This document shows positions 1 to 9,063 of a DNA stretch of 64,000 nt, in pieces (within the stretch, counting starts at the first letter, position 1; the number at the start of each line of letters is the position of its first letter). The notes beneath the pieces are model-generated. The model worked only from the letters and a program-made list of their open reading frames with translations, was not told the DNA's origin and did not search any database. Source of the stretch: an uncultured Bacteroidales bacterium (GTDB taxonomy: Bacteria > Bacteroidota > Bacteroidia > Bacteroidales > P3); assembly GCA_900316515.1 (NCBI GenBank), contig ONDE01000013.1, positions 124,001 through 188,000 of the forward strand, read 5' to 3'. Both the position numbers and the translations under genes were made by a program.

Positions 1-546
1 GTGTTCAGCGCCCGCCAGGCCGACTGGCGTCGCAACCTGGAGATGGAGCTGCTGCAGATAGCCCCCAACGCACAGATTCTCGACATACAATATACCGACC
101 CCGACCGCTACCTTGAGCAGCCGGTGACGATAACCTACAAGTATATCATTCCGAACTACGCCACCGTCGGCAAGGATGTCATCGAGTTCATACCGCTGAC
201 AGCGCGCGGCTTCTTCAACCGCACGATGACGCACCTCTACTTCGACTTCAGCAAAGAGACGCGCACACAGCCCTTCAGCGACCGCTGCTCGCGGCTGGTG
301 CAGATACAGGAGACCATCACGCTGCCCTTTGCGCCGACGAAGTTCCACTACCCGATGGTCGACGGCATTGCCGACCCCGCTGCTTCGTTCGGCTGTGGGT
401 TCCAGATGGATGGCAACAAGCTCTCGTTCGGCGAGAGCCTGATGTTCGGCAAGCGCCTCTACGAAGCCAGCGATTGGCCCGCGTTCCGCGCTTCGGCGAT
501 GGCACAGATGAAGGTGGCAGAGACACCGGTGATTCTTACTAAGTAG
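1..546 (+). CDS. C-terminal part of a DUF3857/DUF3858-type protein (5' truncated)
   Basis: Open from the first base of the window to a TAG at 544-546; the true start lies outside. The 181 visible residues look like the C-terminal beta-rich region of the large Bacteroidota DUF3857/transglutaminase/DUF3858 family (for example the segment ETITLPFAPTKFHYP). The next gene on the same strand is a shorter member of the same broad family, so this may be a tandem pair separated by a repeat tract. No catalytic motif is visible in this fragment. The GTG at base 1 is probably internal. The assignment rests on overall resemblance and on the neighbour, so it is tentative. Confidence 0.5.
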   Translation: MFSARQADWRRNLEMELLQIAPNAQILDIQYTDPDRYLEQPVTITYKYIIPNYATVGKDVIEFIPLTARGFFNRTMTHLYFDFSKETRTQPFSDRCSRLVQIQETITLPFAPTKFHYPMVDGIADPAASFGCGFQMDGNKLSFGESLMFGKRLYEASDWPAFRASAMAQMKVAETPVILTK

Positions 547-740
547 TTAAGGAGACAGGAGTTAAGGAGTTAAGGAGTTAAGGAGACAGGAGTTAAGGAG
601 ACAGGAGTTAAGGAGTTAAGGAGACAGGAGTTAAGGAGTTAGGGAGTTATGGAGACAGGAGTTAAGGAGACAGGAGTTAGGGAGTTAAGGAGTTAAGAAG
701 TTAGGGAGTTAAGGAGTTAAGGAGACAGGAGTTAAGTAGT
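547..740. repeat. Intergenic short-word tandem repeat (GTTAAGGA / GACAGGA words)
   Basis: About 190 bases between two genes consist almost entirely of two interspersed words, GTTAAGGA and GACAGGA, in irregular order with a few single-base variants (TTAGGGAG, TTATGGAG, TTAAGAAG). No coding potential or clear stem is seen. It resembles the other word-based repeat tracts in this window but uses different words. Confidence 0.9.
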
Positions 741-761
741 TAAGACAAATATTTACACATT

Positions 762-2267
762 ATGAAAAAGATGTTCTTTTTAGCAGCGATAATTTCAATG
801 TTCAACATCCAGCTTTCGACATTGAAAGCGCAAGAGCCCGACGCACGGTTCAAGACACTGAAGTACGAGTGGACGATGAACGCCGACGGCTCGAGTGACT
901 ACCACTACCGCCACGAGGTGCAGATACTGCGCAACCGTGCGCTGGTGGCCTACGCCGACAAGGGCGAGACCTTTGTGGTGTACAATCCTGACTTGGAGAC
1001 GCTGACGGTGAACGAGGTGTACACCATACAGAAAGACGGCACCCGCGTCGACATGCCACAGAACGCCTTCGTGTATCAGCTGCCTTCGCAGTGCACCGAC
1101 TGCGGCCGCTTCAACCACCTGCGCGAGCTGGCTATGGTGCACACAGGCATGGAACTGGGCTGCACCATAGTGGTCGACTATACCATACACCGCCAGTACA
1201 ACTATCTCTACGAGAGCATCCCGCTGTGGCGCGAGTGCCCGGTCGACAAACTCGAGGTGGTGGTGAACTACAACCACAACGACATGGACTTGAAATACAC
1301 CATCGACGGTTCCCAACAGCTGCCCAGCGAAGGCGTGACCCGCAGCGAGTCGGTCAATACCGACGACATGAACCGCAGCCTCCACTACACCTTCGAGAAC
1401 ATGCCGCAGGCTCCCAACGAGCCCTATATGCCCGCCGACTACATACCGGTGCTGCGCATCTTCAACGGAGTGCCCGAGTTCGTGCCTGCATTCGACAACG
1501 CCAAGTACAGCGGCGCCCAGGATGCCATGGGCCAGATTGTGGGTCGTGGCAGCAAGCGCGACAAGGCGAATGCCATACGTAACTTCGTGGTCGACAACAT
1601 ACACCTTAACGACATAGCCCCAGCACATCTTGGCTACACCCACGCCACCGCCGAAGAGGTGTGGCAGACGGGTTGTGGCACCGCTACCGACAAGGCCGTG
1701 CTGTTGGCCGCCCTGCTCAACGACGAGGGCTTCGAGGCCCGCGTGCTGGGTGACGAGATGGACGAGGTGGGTGTGGTGATCGACACTCTCGAGTATCGTC
1801 TCAGCGTGCGCAACAAAGCTCCCATGTACCTCTATGGCGAGGCTAAGGACGAGGTGACGAGATGTGACATAAAGGAGACCCGTGATGCCAAACTAGACAC
1901 TCTCGAAGATGGCTTCTACCGTCTGAAGCTCGACCCGATAGCCGGTGCCCCCAGCGTCAATGCCAAACGGTTGGCCATATACCGCACCGCCCCGTTGCAG
2001 AGCACGGCATGCGACATGAAGAGCAATATCAGCTACACGCTGCCGAAAGGTATGAAGATGGTGGCCGCCGGACAGACCCACAAGCTCGACTTCGAGGGTG
2101 TGGGCAGCGTGGAGATAACCATCAAGCAGAGCGGTTCCAAGGTGCGCGTGGTGCGCAACCTAAAGATAGACAAGAGTGACATCGAGTTGGCCGACTACGG
2201 CGCCTACCGTCAGCTGATAGCCTTGTGGCAGAGCATCGACGGAGTGCTGGTGAGAGGAGGGGAGTGA
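762..2267 (+). CDS. Exported DUF3857 / transglutaminase-like protein
   Basis: 501 residues. An N-terminal signal peptide (MKKMFFLAAIISMF..., likely cut after LKAQ) predicts export. Residues about 30-230 fit DUF3857; residues about 265-345 fit a transglutaminase-like core with the nucleophile-position cysteine in TGCGTATDKAVLL (Cys305). The usual downstream His and Asp of a Cys-His-Asp triad are not evident: where an H-W/Y segment is expected the sequence reads RLSVRNKAPMYLYG. It may therefore be a non-catalytic member; a divergent triad cannot be excluded. Family role is unknown, probably envelope or peptide related. The start ATG follows the repeat tract and leads directly into the signal peptide. 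Confidence 0.75.
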   Translation: MKKMFFLAAIISMFNIQLSTLKAQEPDARFKTLKYEWTMNADGSSDYHYRHEVQILRNRALVAYADKGETFVVYNPDLETLTVNEVYTIQKDGTRVDMPQNAFVYQLPSQCTDCGRFNHLRELAMVHTGMELGCTIVVDYTIHRQYNYLYESIPLWRECPVDKLEVVVNYNHNDMDLKYTIDGSQQLPSEGVTRSESVNTDDMNRSLHYTFENMPQAPNEPYMPADYIPVLRIFNGVPEFVPAFDNAKYSGAQDAMGQIVGRGSKRDKANAIRNFVVDNIHLNDIAPAHLGYTHATAEEVWQTGCGTATDKAVLLAALLNDEGFEARVLGDEMDEVGVVIDTLEYRLSVRNKAPMYLYGEAKDEVTRCDIKETRDAKLDTLEDGFYRLKLDPIAGAPSVNAKRLAIYRTAPLQSTACDMKSNISYTLPKGMKMVAAGQTHKLDFEGVGSVEITIKQSGSKVRVVRNLKIDKSDIELADYGAYRQLIALWQSIDGVLVRGGE

Positions 2268-2512
2268 ATGTGTTAATGATGAATGATGAATGATGAATGA
2301 TGAACGGCGTATGTGGGAATGTGCGAATGTGGGAATGTGTTAGTGTTAATTGTGAACGGCGAATTGTGATTGGTTCCAGGTTCCAAGTTCCAGGTTCCAA
2401 GTTCCAGGTTCCAAGTTCCAGGTTCCAAGTTTAAGGTTTAACGGCGAATTAGGCGAATTTTACGAATTGGGCGGAAGCCGGTTGATTATTGGCGAATTAC
2501 TCGAATTGTGGC

Positions 2513-2728
2513 GGGAGCCGGTCTTAGTTCTCCTTGCCCTGCGGGCAGAAATCTGGTAAATCTCGTAGATTTTTTCCCTTCGGGATTATGTCCGGGTGCG
2601 GGGCCAGGATAATCTCGTAGATTTTTCGCCAGCGGCTGAAGCCTGGCGGTGGGCGGGAGCCGGTCTTATTTATTGGGGTTGATGGATAACGGCGAATTAA
2701 ACGAATTATGCGAATTAGGGCGGGAGCC
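2513..2728. repeat. Composite dispersed repeat, copy 1 (about 210 bp)
   Basis: Almost identical to 11003-11215. Landmarks shared in order: CCGGTCTTA, TGCCCTGCGGGCA (small palindrome), two AATCTCGTAGATTT palindromic words, CCCTTCGGG, CGCCAGCGGCTGAAGCCTGG (imperfect stem), then the GATGGATAACGGCGAATTA words. No open frame spans it. The several small palindromes could fold if transcribed. Confidence 0.85.
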
Positions 2729-2759
2729 GGTCGGGTACTGGCGAATTACTCGAATTGGG

Positions 2760-2790
2760 CGCCGGACGGCTATAGCCTGGCGTTTTTTTA
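2760..2790 (+). terminator. Possible Rho-independent terminator at the edge of a repeat block
   Basis: A CGCC...GGC TATA GCC...GGCG stem (imperfect, with a bulge) is followed by seven T residues at 2783-2789. It is about 490 bases downstream of the DUF3857 gene and could end read-through from it. It overlaps the repeat island, so it may be a by-product of the repeat. Confidence 0.4.
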
Positions 2791-3184
2791 TTACAGAAAA
2801 ATACGGAAAGAACTGAAAAAAACGGAAACTTTTCTATGGGAACGGCGAAGGGGAGAATGTGTTAATGATGAATGATGAACGGCGAATTGTGATTGGTTCC
2901 AAGTTCCAGGTTCCAAGTTCCAGGTTTAAGGTTTAACGGCGAATTACGCGAATTTTACGAATTGGGCGGAAGCCGGTTGATTATTGGCGAATTACTCGAA
3001 TTAATAAAGAACGGCGAATTAGGCGAATTACTCGAATTGTGGCGGGAGCCGGTCGGGTACTGGCGAATTACTCGAATGGTGAATGCATGAAATTATTCTC
3101 TACGGAATATTGGAGTAGTTGGAATTTGAATGGTGAAAGGAGAATAGTGGTTAGTGAATGGTGATATTTTGGGAGAATCAATGA

Positions 3185-3220
3185 ACAGAGGCGCGCGGTC
3201 GGTAGGCCGCGCGCCTCTGT
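3185..3220 (-). terminator. Perfect 14-bp hairpin downstream of the HerA-like gene
   Basis: ACAGAGGCGCGCGG and its exact complement flank an 8-base loop. It lies 34 bases beyond the stop codon of the minus-strand ATPase gene, the position expected of a terminator, although no long T tract follows. Confidence 0.65.
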
Positions 3221-3253
3221 TATACTAGTCACTAATCACTGGATACCGGATAT

Positions 3254-4837
3254 TTATTTCAGCAGGTTGCCGAGGATGTCGCGTGTCAGCGTGCGAGTGA
3301 CGGTGCTCGTGGTGTTCTTGACGATCTTCTGTCCGACGGAGGTCTTGCTCTTGGTCTTCTTGCCGCTGACGGCATCGCTGACGGCGGTTCCAGCTGCGGT
3401 TGCCAATGTTCCTGTGACGGCAATCATTACCGACTTGAGGATTTTGCTGCCTATGCCTTTCTTTTTGGGTTCGGGCTTTGGGGCTGCCTCGGCCTTGCCT
3501 TTCTTGGCTGGCACTGCCGCTTCCTCTTCGACTTCTACCATGGTGGCGGCTTCTTCGGCTTCCTTGATAAGCAACTCGAAGGCGCTTTCGCGGTCGACGG
3601 GGGTGTCGTATTTTGCACGCAGGGGACTGCCGTAGATGATGGCGCCACGCTGTTCAGGTGTTATGGCACCAATTTGGGAGAGAGGGAAGAGAATCTTGGC
3701 GCGCTGTACCACGCTGGGTGCGCCCTTGGCGTCAAGGAAACTCACCAGGGCTTCGCCGGTTTCGAGTTCCATGATGGCCTCGTCGGTCTTAAAGGCTGGG
3801 TTGGGACGGAAAGTGTCGGCGGCGGTCTTCACGGCTTTCTGGTCCTTGGGAGTGTAGGCGCGTAGGGCGTGTTGCACGCGGTTGCCCAGCTGGCCGAGGA
3901 TATTCTCTGGTATGTCGGTGGGGCTTTGGGTGACGAAATAGATGCCCACGCCTTTGGAGCGTATAAGGCGTATCACCTGTTCGATTTTGTCGACCAGGGC
4001 CTTCGAGGTGTCTTCGAAGAGCATGTGAGCCTCGTCGAAGAAGAAGACTAGTTTGGGCAGCTCTTGGTCGCCCACCTCGGGCAGGGTGCTGTAGAGTTCG
4101 GAGAGGAGCCAGAGCAGGAAGGTGGAGTAGAGTTTAGGCTGGAGCATCAGTTTGTCGGCGGCCAGCACATTCATGATACCTTTGCCGTCGCGAGTGCCAA
4201 GCAGGTCTTTTATGTCGAACGAAGGTTCGCCGAAGAAGCGGTCGGCGCCCTGGGCGTCGAGTTGCAGGAGAGCACGCTGGATGGCGCCGACGGTGGTGGT
4301 GCTTATGTTGCCGTACTGTGTGGTGTACTCTTTTGCGTGCTTGGCGACATAGTCGAGCATGGCGCGGAGGTCCTTCATGTCGAGGATAAGGAGGCCGCGT
4401 TCGTCGGCGATGCGGAAGACGATGTTGAGCACGCCGTCCTGAGTCTCGTTGAGACCCAGCAGACGGCTAAGCAGCTGTGGACCCATCTGGCTGACGGTGG
4501 CGCGCATGGGGTGTCCCTGTTCGCCGTAGACGTCGAAGAAGCGTACGGGGCATGCCTGGAACTCGGGATTGGGGATGCCAAAAGAATCCTTGCGTTTCTC
4601 TATGAAGCCGCTCATCTGGCCGGCTTGGCTGATGCCGCTGAGGTCGCCTTTCATATCGGCCATGAAGCAGGGGACACCTGCTTGGCAGAAGGTCTCGGCC
4701 ATCACCTGAAGGGTGACGGTCTTGCCGGTACCTGTGGCTCCGGCTATGAGGCCGTGGCGGTTGGCCATGCGGCCGACGATAGACAAAGCTCCCTCGTCGC
4801 AGTGGGCGATGTACAATCCATGCTCTTGTGTAAACAT
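3254..4837 (-). CDS. HerA-like / DUF853 (YjgR family) ATPase
   Basis: 527 residues. Walker A is [10 protein letters not shown] near residue 32, and the Walker B-like segment is [12 protein letters not shown] near residue 260. The layout fits the DUF853/YjgR family of HerA-FtsK-type P-loop ATPases, whose cellular role is not well established. After residue about 430 the protein has a Glu/Lys/Ala-rich linker and a C-terminal segment with a short hydrophobic stretch ([16 protein letters not shown]), so it may associate with the membrane. It stands alone between repeat or stem-bearing intergenic regions. Confidence 0.85.
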   Translation of the reverse strand: MFTQEHGLYIAHCDEGALSIVGRMANRHGLIAGATGTGKTVTLQVMAETFCQAGVPCFMADMKGDLSGISQAGQMSGFIEKRKDSFGIPNPEFQACPVRFFDVYGEQGHPMRATVSQMGPQLLSRLLGLNETQDGVLNIVFRIADERGLLILDMKDLRAMLDYVAKHAKEYTTQYGNISTTTVGAIQRALLQLDAQGADRFFGEPSFDIKDLLGTRDGKGIMNVLAADKLMLQPKLYSTFLLWLLSELYSTLPEVGDQELPKLVFFFDEAHMLFEDTSKALVDKIEQVIRLIRSKGVGIYFVTQSPTDIPENILGQLGNRVQHALRAYTPKDQKAVKTAADTFRPNPAFKTDEAIMELETGEALVSFLDAKGAPSVVQRAKILFPLSQIGAITPEQRGAIIYGSPLRAKYDTPVDRESAFELLIKEAEEAATMVEVEEEAAVPAKKGKAEAAPKPEPKKKGIGSKILKSVMIAVTGTLATAAGTAVSDAVSGKKTKSKTSVGQKIVKNTTSTVTRTLTRDILGNLLK

Positions 4838-4866
4838 AACGCTTAGAGTTTTAAGTATTAAGTTTT

Positions 4867-4923
4867 AAGCTGTAAGTAAATGGCAACCCAAACGACTGCG
4901 TAACCACTTAATACTTACAGCTT
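4867..4923. repeat. 11-bp inverted repeat between two minus-strand genes
   Basis: AAGCTGTAAGT at 4867-4877 is exactly complementary to 4913-4923. It lies between the stop of the barrel gene (4944) and the start of the ATPase gene (4837), so it may be a weak terminator for the former. The same TTAAG / GCTGTAAG words also occur just after the bcp gene (about 13740). Confidence 0.5.
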
Positions 4924-4943
4924 ACAGCTCACGACTGTGGGTT

Positions 4944-5717
4944 TTAGAAGGTGTAGTTGAATCCCAGACGCAGCATGGGGCTTTCCCAGCGGAGAGTCTC
5001 CATGAGGGTGTTGAGGCCAGCATAGAAGCGGGTGGTGGTGCGGACATCCTGCACCTGTACGCCATCGACCATGTGGTAGTCGCCAGGTTTGCTGCCGTCG
5101 TGAGATTCCTTTTCGCTGATATAGCCGATGCTGAGGAAATCGAGGCTCAGCTCAGCGCTGAGGTGTTTGGAGAACTCATAGGTCAGAGTAGGTCTGAGGC
5201 TCACGCCCCACGAGAAGTATTTCACGCTGTCGTCCTTTGGGTAGCCAGCGCCTTCCTGGTATTCGTTGTTGTTGCGGAAGGGTGTGTTGTAGCTCTGCAG
5301 AATATTGGTGTAGCCCAAAGAGCGGATGTTGCCTTGGAGGAGGAGGTGGAAGTGCATGTTGCCGTATTTGAAGACTTCGTACTTCACCTGAGGTGCCACT
5401 GTCCAGCCGGTGCGTGCATACTGGTAGCGGAAGTTGTCGAGTTGGCGGGGCATACCCTCGAACATGGTGTCGATCTGTGTTGTCAGGGTGTCCCAGTTGT
5501 TGCCCATATAGCCGCCCATGATGCCGACATATAGTTTTGGGGTTATCATATAGCCCACCTGCAGACCGCCGAGCCAAGTGGAAGACTTGAAGTAGTCGTC
5601 GTTCCATGAGTTGACGGATTTAGTCTGGAAATAACCACCTTGGATACCCACCACCACCTGGGCGCTGGCGGATGCCATAACGGCCACTGCCGCTAAGAGA
5701 AGTACTATTTTCTTCAT
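4944..5717 (-). CDS. Outer-membrane beta-barrel protein
   Basis: 257 residues from the preferred start at 5717. The N-terminus MKKIVLLLAAVAVMASASAQ is a clean signal peptide. The rest alternates polar and hydrophobic residues with many Tyr and Gly and ends in a Phe-terminated strand (LRLGFNYTF), as in porin-like barrels of the outer membrane. An upstream ATG at 5738 would start only five bases from the -7 box at 5743-5750, so 5717 is chosen. The specific function is not recognisable. Confidence 0.75.
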   Translation of the reverse strand: MKKIVLLLAAVAVMASASAQVVVGIQGGYFQTKSVNSWNDDYFKSSTWLGGLQVGYMITPKLYVGIMGGYMGNNWDTLTTQIDTMFEGMPRQLDNFRYQYARTGWTVAPQVKYEVFKYGNMHFHLLLQGNIRSLGYTNILQSYNTPFRNNNEYQEGAGYPKDDSVKYFSWGVSLRPTLTYEFSKHLSAELSLDFLSIGYISEKESHDGSKPGDYHMVDGVQVQDVRTTTRFYAGLNTLMETLRWESPMLRLGFNYTF

Positions 5718-5742
5718 CTGTTTTTCGTTGTTAATCAAAATG

Positions 5743-5750
5743 CAAAAGTA
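5743..5750 (-). promoter_or_regulatory. -7 promoter box (TACTTTTG)
   Basis: The minus strand reads TACTTTTG, matching the Bacteroidota TAnnTTTG -7 consensus, 26 bases upstream of the barrel-protein start. Confidence 0.65.
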
Positions 5751-5780
5751 CGAAAAAATTTTAATACCGCGAAAATATTT

Positions 5781-8700
5781 TTATACCTGTTCCACCTCGA
5801 CAGTTGGCTGCAGGTAAAGGAGCCAACCGCTGACGTTGGGGTATCCCATATCGCGCAGAGCCTGGCAATAGGTGCGCACCTTGTCGGCGTATTCGTCGAG
5901 ATGCTCGCCGGTCTTGAAGTCGACGACCCATGTCTCGTGGGGTGTGAACACCACGCGGTCGGGGCGGTAGCGTGTGCCGCCGGTCACCAGTTCGCATTCG
6001 TTCTTGACCTCGTATTCCGGTGCGAAGAAGCGGTGTGTAGCCTCGTCGGCGACGACCTTATGGGCCAGATCGGCCAGGCGTTGCATCTCCTCGTCGGTGG
6101 CTTGGCCTGTGGCGTGGAAACGTTCGATGGCTGCATCGACATTATCGGCATTGAGGACACCTGCCAGCAGGTCGTGGGCATAGATGCCGAAACGTATCTT
6201 GCTTTCCTGCAGAGGGGTGATGGCCTTCTCGGATGGAGATGCTATCAATACCCGCTTGGTCCAGTCGTTGAAGCTCAGTTGTCTGACATGATTCTGTTTT
6301 TTTGCTTTTTTCTCATCCTCGTCGACGACATGTTGGAAGTTGTCGTCGCCACGGTCGTAGTCCTTGCTGTTAACAAAACGGTAGAGCAGGGCAGGGGGGC
6401 GACGGTCGTTTGCTATAATCTTTTCGATTTCCTTTTTGCTTTTCTTGATGTCTGTTGGGTCTGGGCAGAAGAGGAATAGTTGTTCCATGGGACGAGTGAG
6501 TGCGACATATAGCACGTTGAGTTCGTCGATTTGGTTTAGTAAAATTTCCTTTTGTTTTTGAGGGTCGAAGAGCGAGCTTTCGTCGGCTTTGAGGGAGACA
6601 TAGGCTGTGGGGAGCGAAGGTGTGGATTTGTCGAGCTTTAATTCGTCGGGTACGTCGACCCACAGTTTTGGAGTGTGCTCTTGTTCGTTGAAAAGGGGGC
6701 ATATGATGACAGGCTTGCCGAGACCTTTGGCTTTATGTATTGTGTAAAGCTGCACGGCATCGCCTTCCTCGGACGAAGAGGCGGAGAGGTTCTTCTGTTC
6801 GTCGAACCATTGTAGGAAGTCGCCTATATCCTGACGATGGCGTGCGCTGAAGGCGGCCACGTTATTGAGCAGAGAAGCCACATAGAGAGAGTCGATGTCG
6901 TCGAGCTGCAGAGAGCGTACGATCTCCTCGCAGCAGTCGTAAATGTCGAGAGAGGCCAGATAGGGTAAGTTAAGGGTTGACGGGAGGCTTGGTGCCGCTA
7001 CGTTTCCTGCGGCCCAGTTGTCGCAGACCTTTGCATGGCGTCCGCCGTCGATGCCGAGAGCTGCGAGGCGATAGAGGAGGTCGGCTTCGGCGCCTCGGTC
7101 GGCGTTGTTGTGCAGCAGGCGCAGAACAGCGATGACGGCCATGACGGCGTGGCTTTCCTTGAGGTAGAATGATTCGGTGGAAGTCTTTGGTATGTCGCTA
7201 TGCTCGGACATATAGCGGCTTATTTTTGCCAGTCGGGTATTGGTTCGAGCCAAGACCACGATGTCTTTGTAGGCGTAGCCGCAGTTGGAGACGAGGCGTT
7301 GGATGGTATGAATGATGCCGTCGTATATTGCCTCCTGCACGTTGTCGAAGCCCCCTTCTTCGGCGTCGGCTTTTGACAAGAAATTAACCTCGACATGACC
7401 TTTAATCTTTTTGAATGTTTCCTGATACAACTCCTCGTTGCCATCTTTCAGCAGGTTGCCGTCGGTGTCGCGTCCGATGTAGATGCTTTGCAGCAAAGGG
7501 TTGTCGGAGAATACCTCGCGTGCGAGGAAATTGAAGAAACGATTGTTGAAGTTTATTATGGCTTCGGCGCTTCGGCGGTTCTGTATCAAATTCTTTACTC
7601 TGAAGTTGCCTGGAAGGGGAAGAGTCTTGCCGTGGTGTTTCATGCCGTCGACATGTGGCAGACGGACAAATTGCTGCACGTCGCCTTGGCGGAATCGGTA
7701 TATTGACTGCTTGCCGTCGCCCACCACCAGAGACACCATGCCTTGGCTGACACCATTCTCGAGTAAAGGTACTAGGTTGTGCCACTGCATGATAGAAGTG
7801 TCTTGGAACTCGTCGACGAGGAAATGGCCGTATCGGTTGCCGAGTCGTTCGTATACAAACGGAGCGGGGTTTTCCTCATCCTCCACGATGGCATTGATTA
7901 GTTTGTTGAAGTCCGAGAGGTGCACCACGTCGTTGTCTTTGGAGTAGAGGCGCATCTGTTTGTCGAGCTGACCGAGGAGGGCTACGGAGTAGAGGTTGCG
8001 CAACAATATGCGGTAGGTGTTGTGGCGTATGATGTCTGATTTGATCTCTTCGAAGAGGGATCTCAGCTTTGGCATTGCTGCGTCGACGGCTGCTGACAGG
8101 GCAGGAGAACATTTGGCGAGAGTCATCTTGCCCTCTTCGAAAGCTGTCACTGTACGCTGGCTGGGTAGGGTGAATATGGATCCGTCGGCCATTTTGCTGA
8201 AATAGCCATAGTAGCCAGTCATGCCATAGGGTGCGTTGTCGACATCGATCCCGATGCTGTTCAGGTTACCGAGCATTTCGGCAGCTTTGCTGCGCACGCA
8301 GTCTTCCAGGCGATGCATTTCCCTGACATAGTTCTGCCTTATAGTCTTGAATTCTTTCAGGTCGAGTGATGACAGCTGTTTGAGTCTTTCGCCGGCATCC
8401 TCTAGGAAGAGCTGGCTTGCGAGGTTGCTGACCAACTTCTCCACGTTGTAGCGGCCATTGTCCTCCATGTTGCTTTCGGCAAAAGCCTTCAGCACATCGG
8501 CCAGTTCCCCTTTTTCGTCGCCGTCGGTACCTGCCAGGGACATCAGCTGAGCCACCGCCTCGTCGATCATCTTCTGCTGGTCCACCAACACGTCGAAATT
8601 CATCGGCTGTCCCATGTCGTGGGCGAAGGTGCGCACTATGCGGTGCATGAAACTGTCGATGGTACTTACCGACAAGTCGCTATAGCGGTGCAGCACCAGT

Positions 8701-9056
8701 CGGCGCAACAGGATAGCCATTTGTTGCAACTGTTCAGGAGATATGTCGATGCCTTCTGCGTTGAGCTCGTCTAGTACATCGGCGGCAATACCACCTGATT
8801 TCGGAACAGCGGGGCGGCGGGCTATTTTTGCCAGGTCGTCAAGTATGCGGTCCTTCATTTCCGCGGTGGCTTTTTTGGTGAAGGTGATAGCGAGGATGGA
8901 GCGGAAACCGCTGTGGAGGTTATCTCTAATTTGTTCTTCCGTTTTGCCACCTTTCCCAGCCAGAGAGAAGGCCATCTTGAGGTATTCCTTCACGAGGGCA
9001 TATGTCTTGCCGGCACCAGCCGATGCCTTGTATACTATAAAAGGTTCTGTTGCCAT
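5781..9056 (-). CDS. AddA/RecB-like UvrD-family helicase-nuclease
   Basis: 1091 residues. Helicase motif I is KASAGAGKTYALVKEYL at the N-terminus; motif II is FLVDEFQDTS near residue 415, followed by GDGKQSIYRFRQGD (motif III). Motif VI-like NVLYVALTRP lies near residue 845. The C-terminal 130 residues carry a PD-(D/E)XK nuclease signature, RPDRVVFTPHETWVVDFKTG. This is the architecture of AddA/RecB, the DNA end-processing enzyme of double-strand-break repair. No AddB or RecC partner is adjacent. It begins 7 bases after the stop of the upstream symporter gene, so the two are probably co-transcribed. Confidence 0.9.
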   Translation of the reverse strand: MATEPFIVYKASAGAGKTYALVKEYLKMAFSLAGKGGKTEEQIRDNLHSGFRSILAITFTKKATAEMKDRILDDLAKIARRPAVPKSGGIAADVLDELNAEGIDISPEQLQQMAILLRRLVLHRYSDLSVSTIDSFMHRIVRTFAHDMGQPMNFDVLVDQQKMIDEAVAQLMSLAGTDGDEKGELADVLKAFAESNMEDNGRYNVEKLVSNLASQLFLEDAGERLKQLSSLDLKEFKTIRQNYVREMHRLEDCVRSKAAEMLGNLNSIGIDVDNAPYGMTGYYGYFSKMADGSIFTLPSQRTVTAFEEGKMTLAKCSPALSAAVDAAMPKLRSLFEEIKSDIIRHNTYRILLRNLYSVALLGQLDKQMRLYSKDNDVVHLSDFNKLINAIVEDEENPAPFVYERLGNRYGHFLVDEFQDTSIMQWHNLVPLLENGVSQGMVSLVVGDGKQSIYRFRQGDVQQFVRLPHVDGMKHHGKTLPLPGNFRVKNLIQNRRSAEAIINFNNRFFNFLAREVFSDNPLLQSIYIGRDTDGNLLKDGNEELYQETFKKIKGHVEVNFLSKADAEEGGFDNVQEAIYDGIIHTIQRLVSNCGYAYKDIVVLARTNTRLAKISRYMSEHSDIPKTSTESFYLKESHAVMAVIAVLRLLHNNADRGAEADLLYRLAALGIDGGRHAKVCDNWAAGNVAAPSLPSTLNLPYLASLDIYDCCEEIVRSLQLDDIDSLYVASLLNNVAAFSARHRQDIGDFLQWFDEQKNLSASSSEEGDAVQLYTIHKAKGLGKPVIICPLFNEQEHTPKLWVDVPDELKLDKSTPSLPTAYVSLKADESSLFDPQKQKEILLNQIDELNVLYVALTRPMEQLFLFCPDPTDIKKSKKEIEKIIANDRRPPALLYRFVNSKDYDRGDDNFQHVVDEDEKKAKKQNHVRQLSFNDWTKRVLIASPSEKAITPLQESKIRFGIYAHDLLAGVLNADNVDAAIERFHATGQATDEEMQRLADLAHKVVADEATHRFFAPEYEVKNECELVTGGTRYRPDRVVFTPHETWVVDFKTGEHLDEYADKVRTYCQALRDMGYPNVSGWLLYLQPTVEVEQV

Positions 9057-9063
9057 AAAAGAG

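Larger units (their letters stand above)
2268..3184. repeat. Long intergenic island of interspersed repeats (island 1)
   Basis: About 900 bases without a supported gene. It holds TGAATGA-type heptamers (from 2275), alternating GGTTCCAGGTTCCAA words (2370-2430 and 2893-2925), runs of GCGAATTA / ACGAATTA / CTCGAATT words followed by a GGCGGGAGCCGGT block (2441-2510, 2690-2760, 2935-3075), and a composite block at 2513-2728 repeated at 11003-11215. The same word families fill islands 2 and 3. A short open frame at 2893-3090 is made entirely of these words and is not credible as a gene. Confidence 0.85.

Noticed and set aside
795..1643. 282-residue minus-strand open frame
   Set aside because: Val/His-rich antisense shadow of the DUF3857 gene.
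2268..3184. CRISPR array
   Set aside because: Repeats are irregular words without equal spacers, no cas gene is present, and blocks repeat as a whole.
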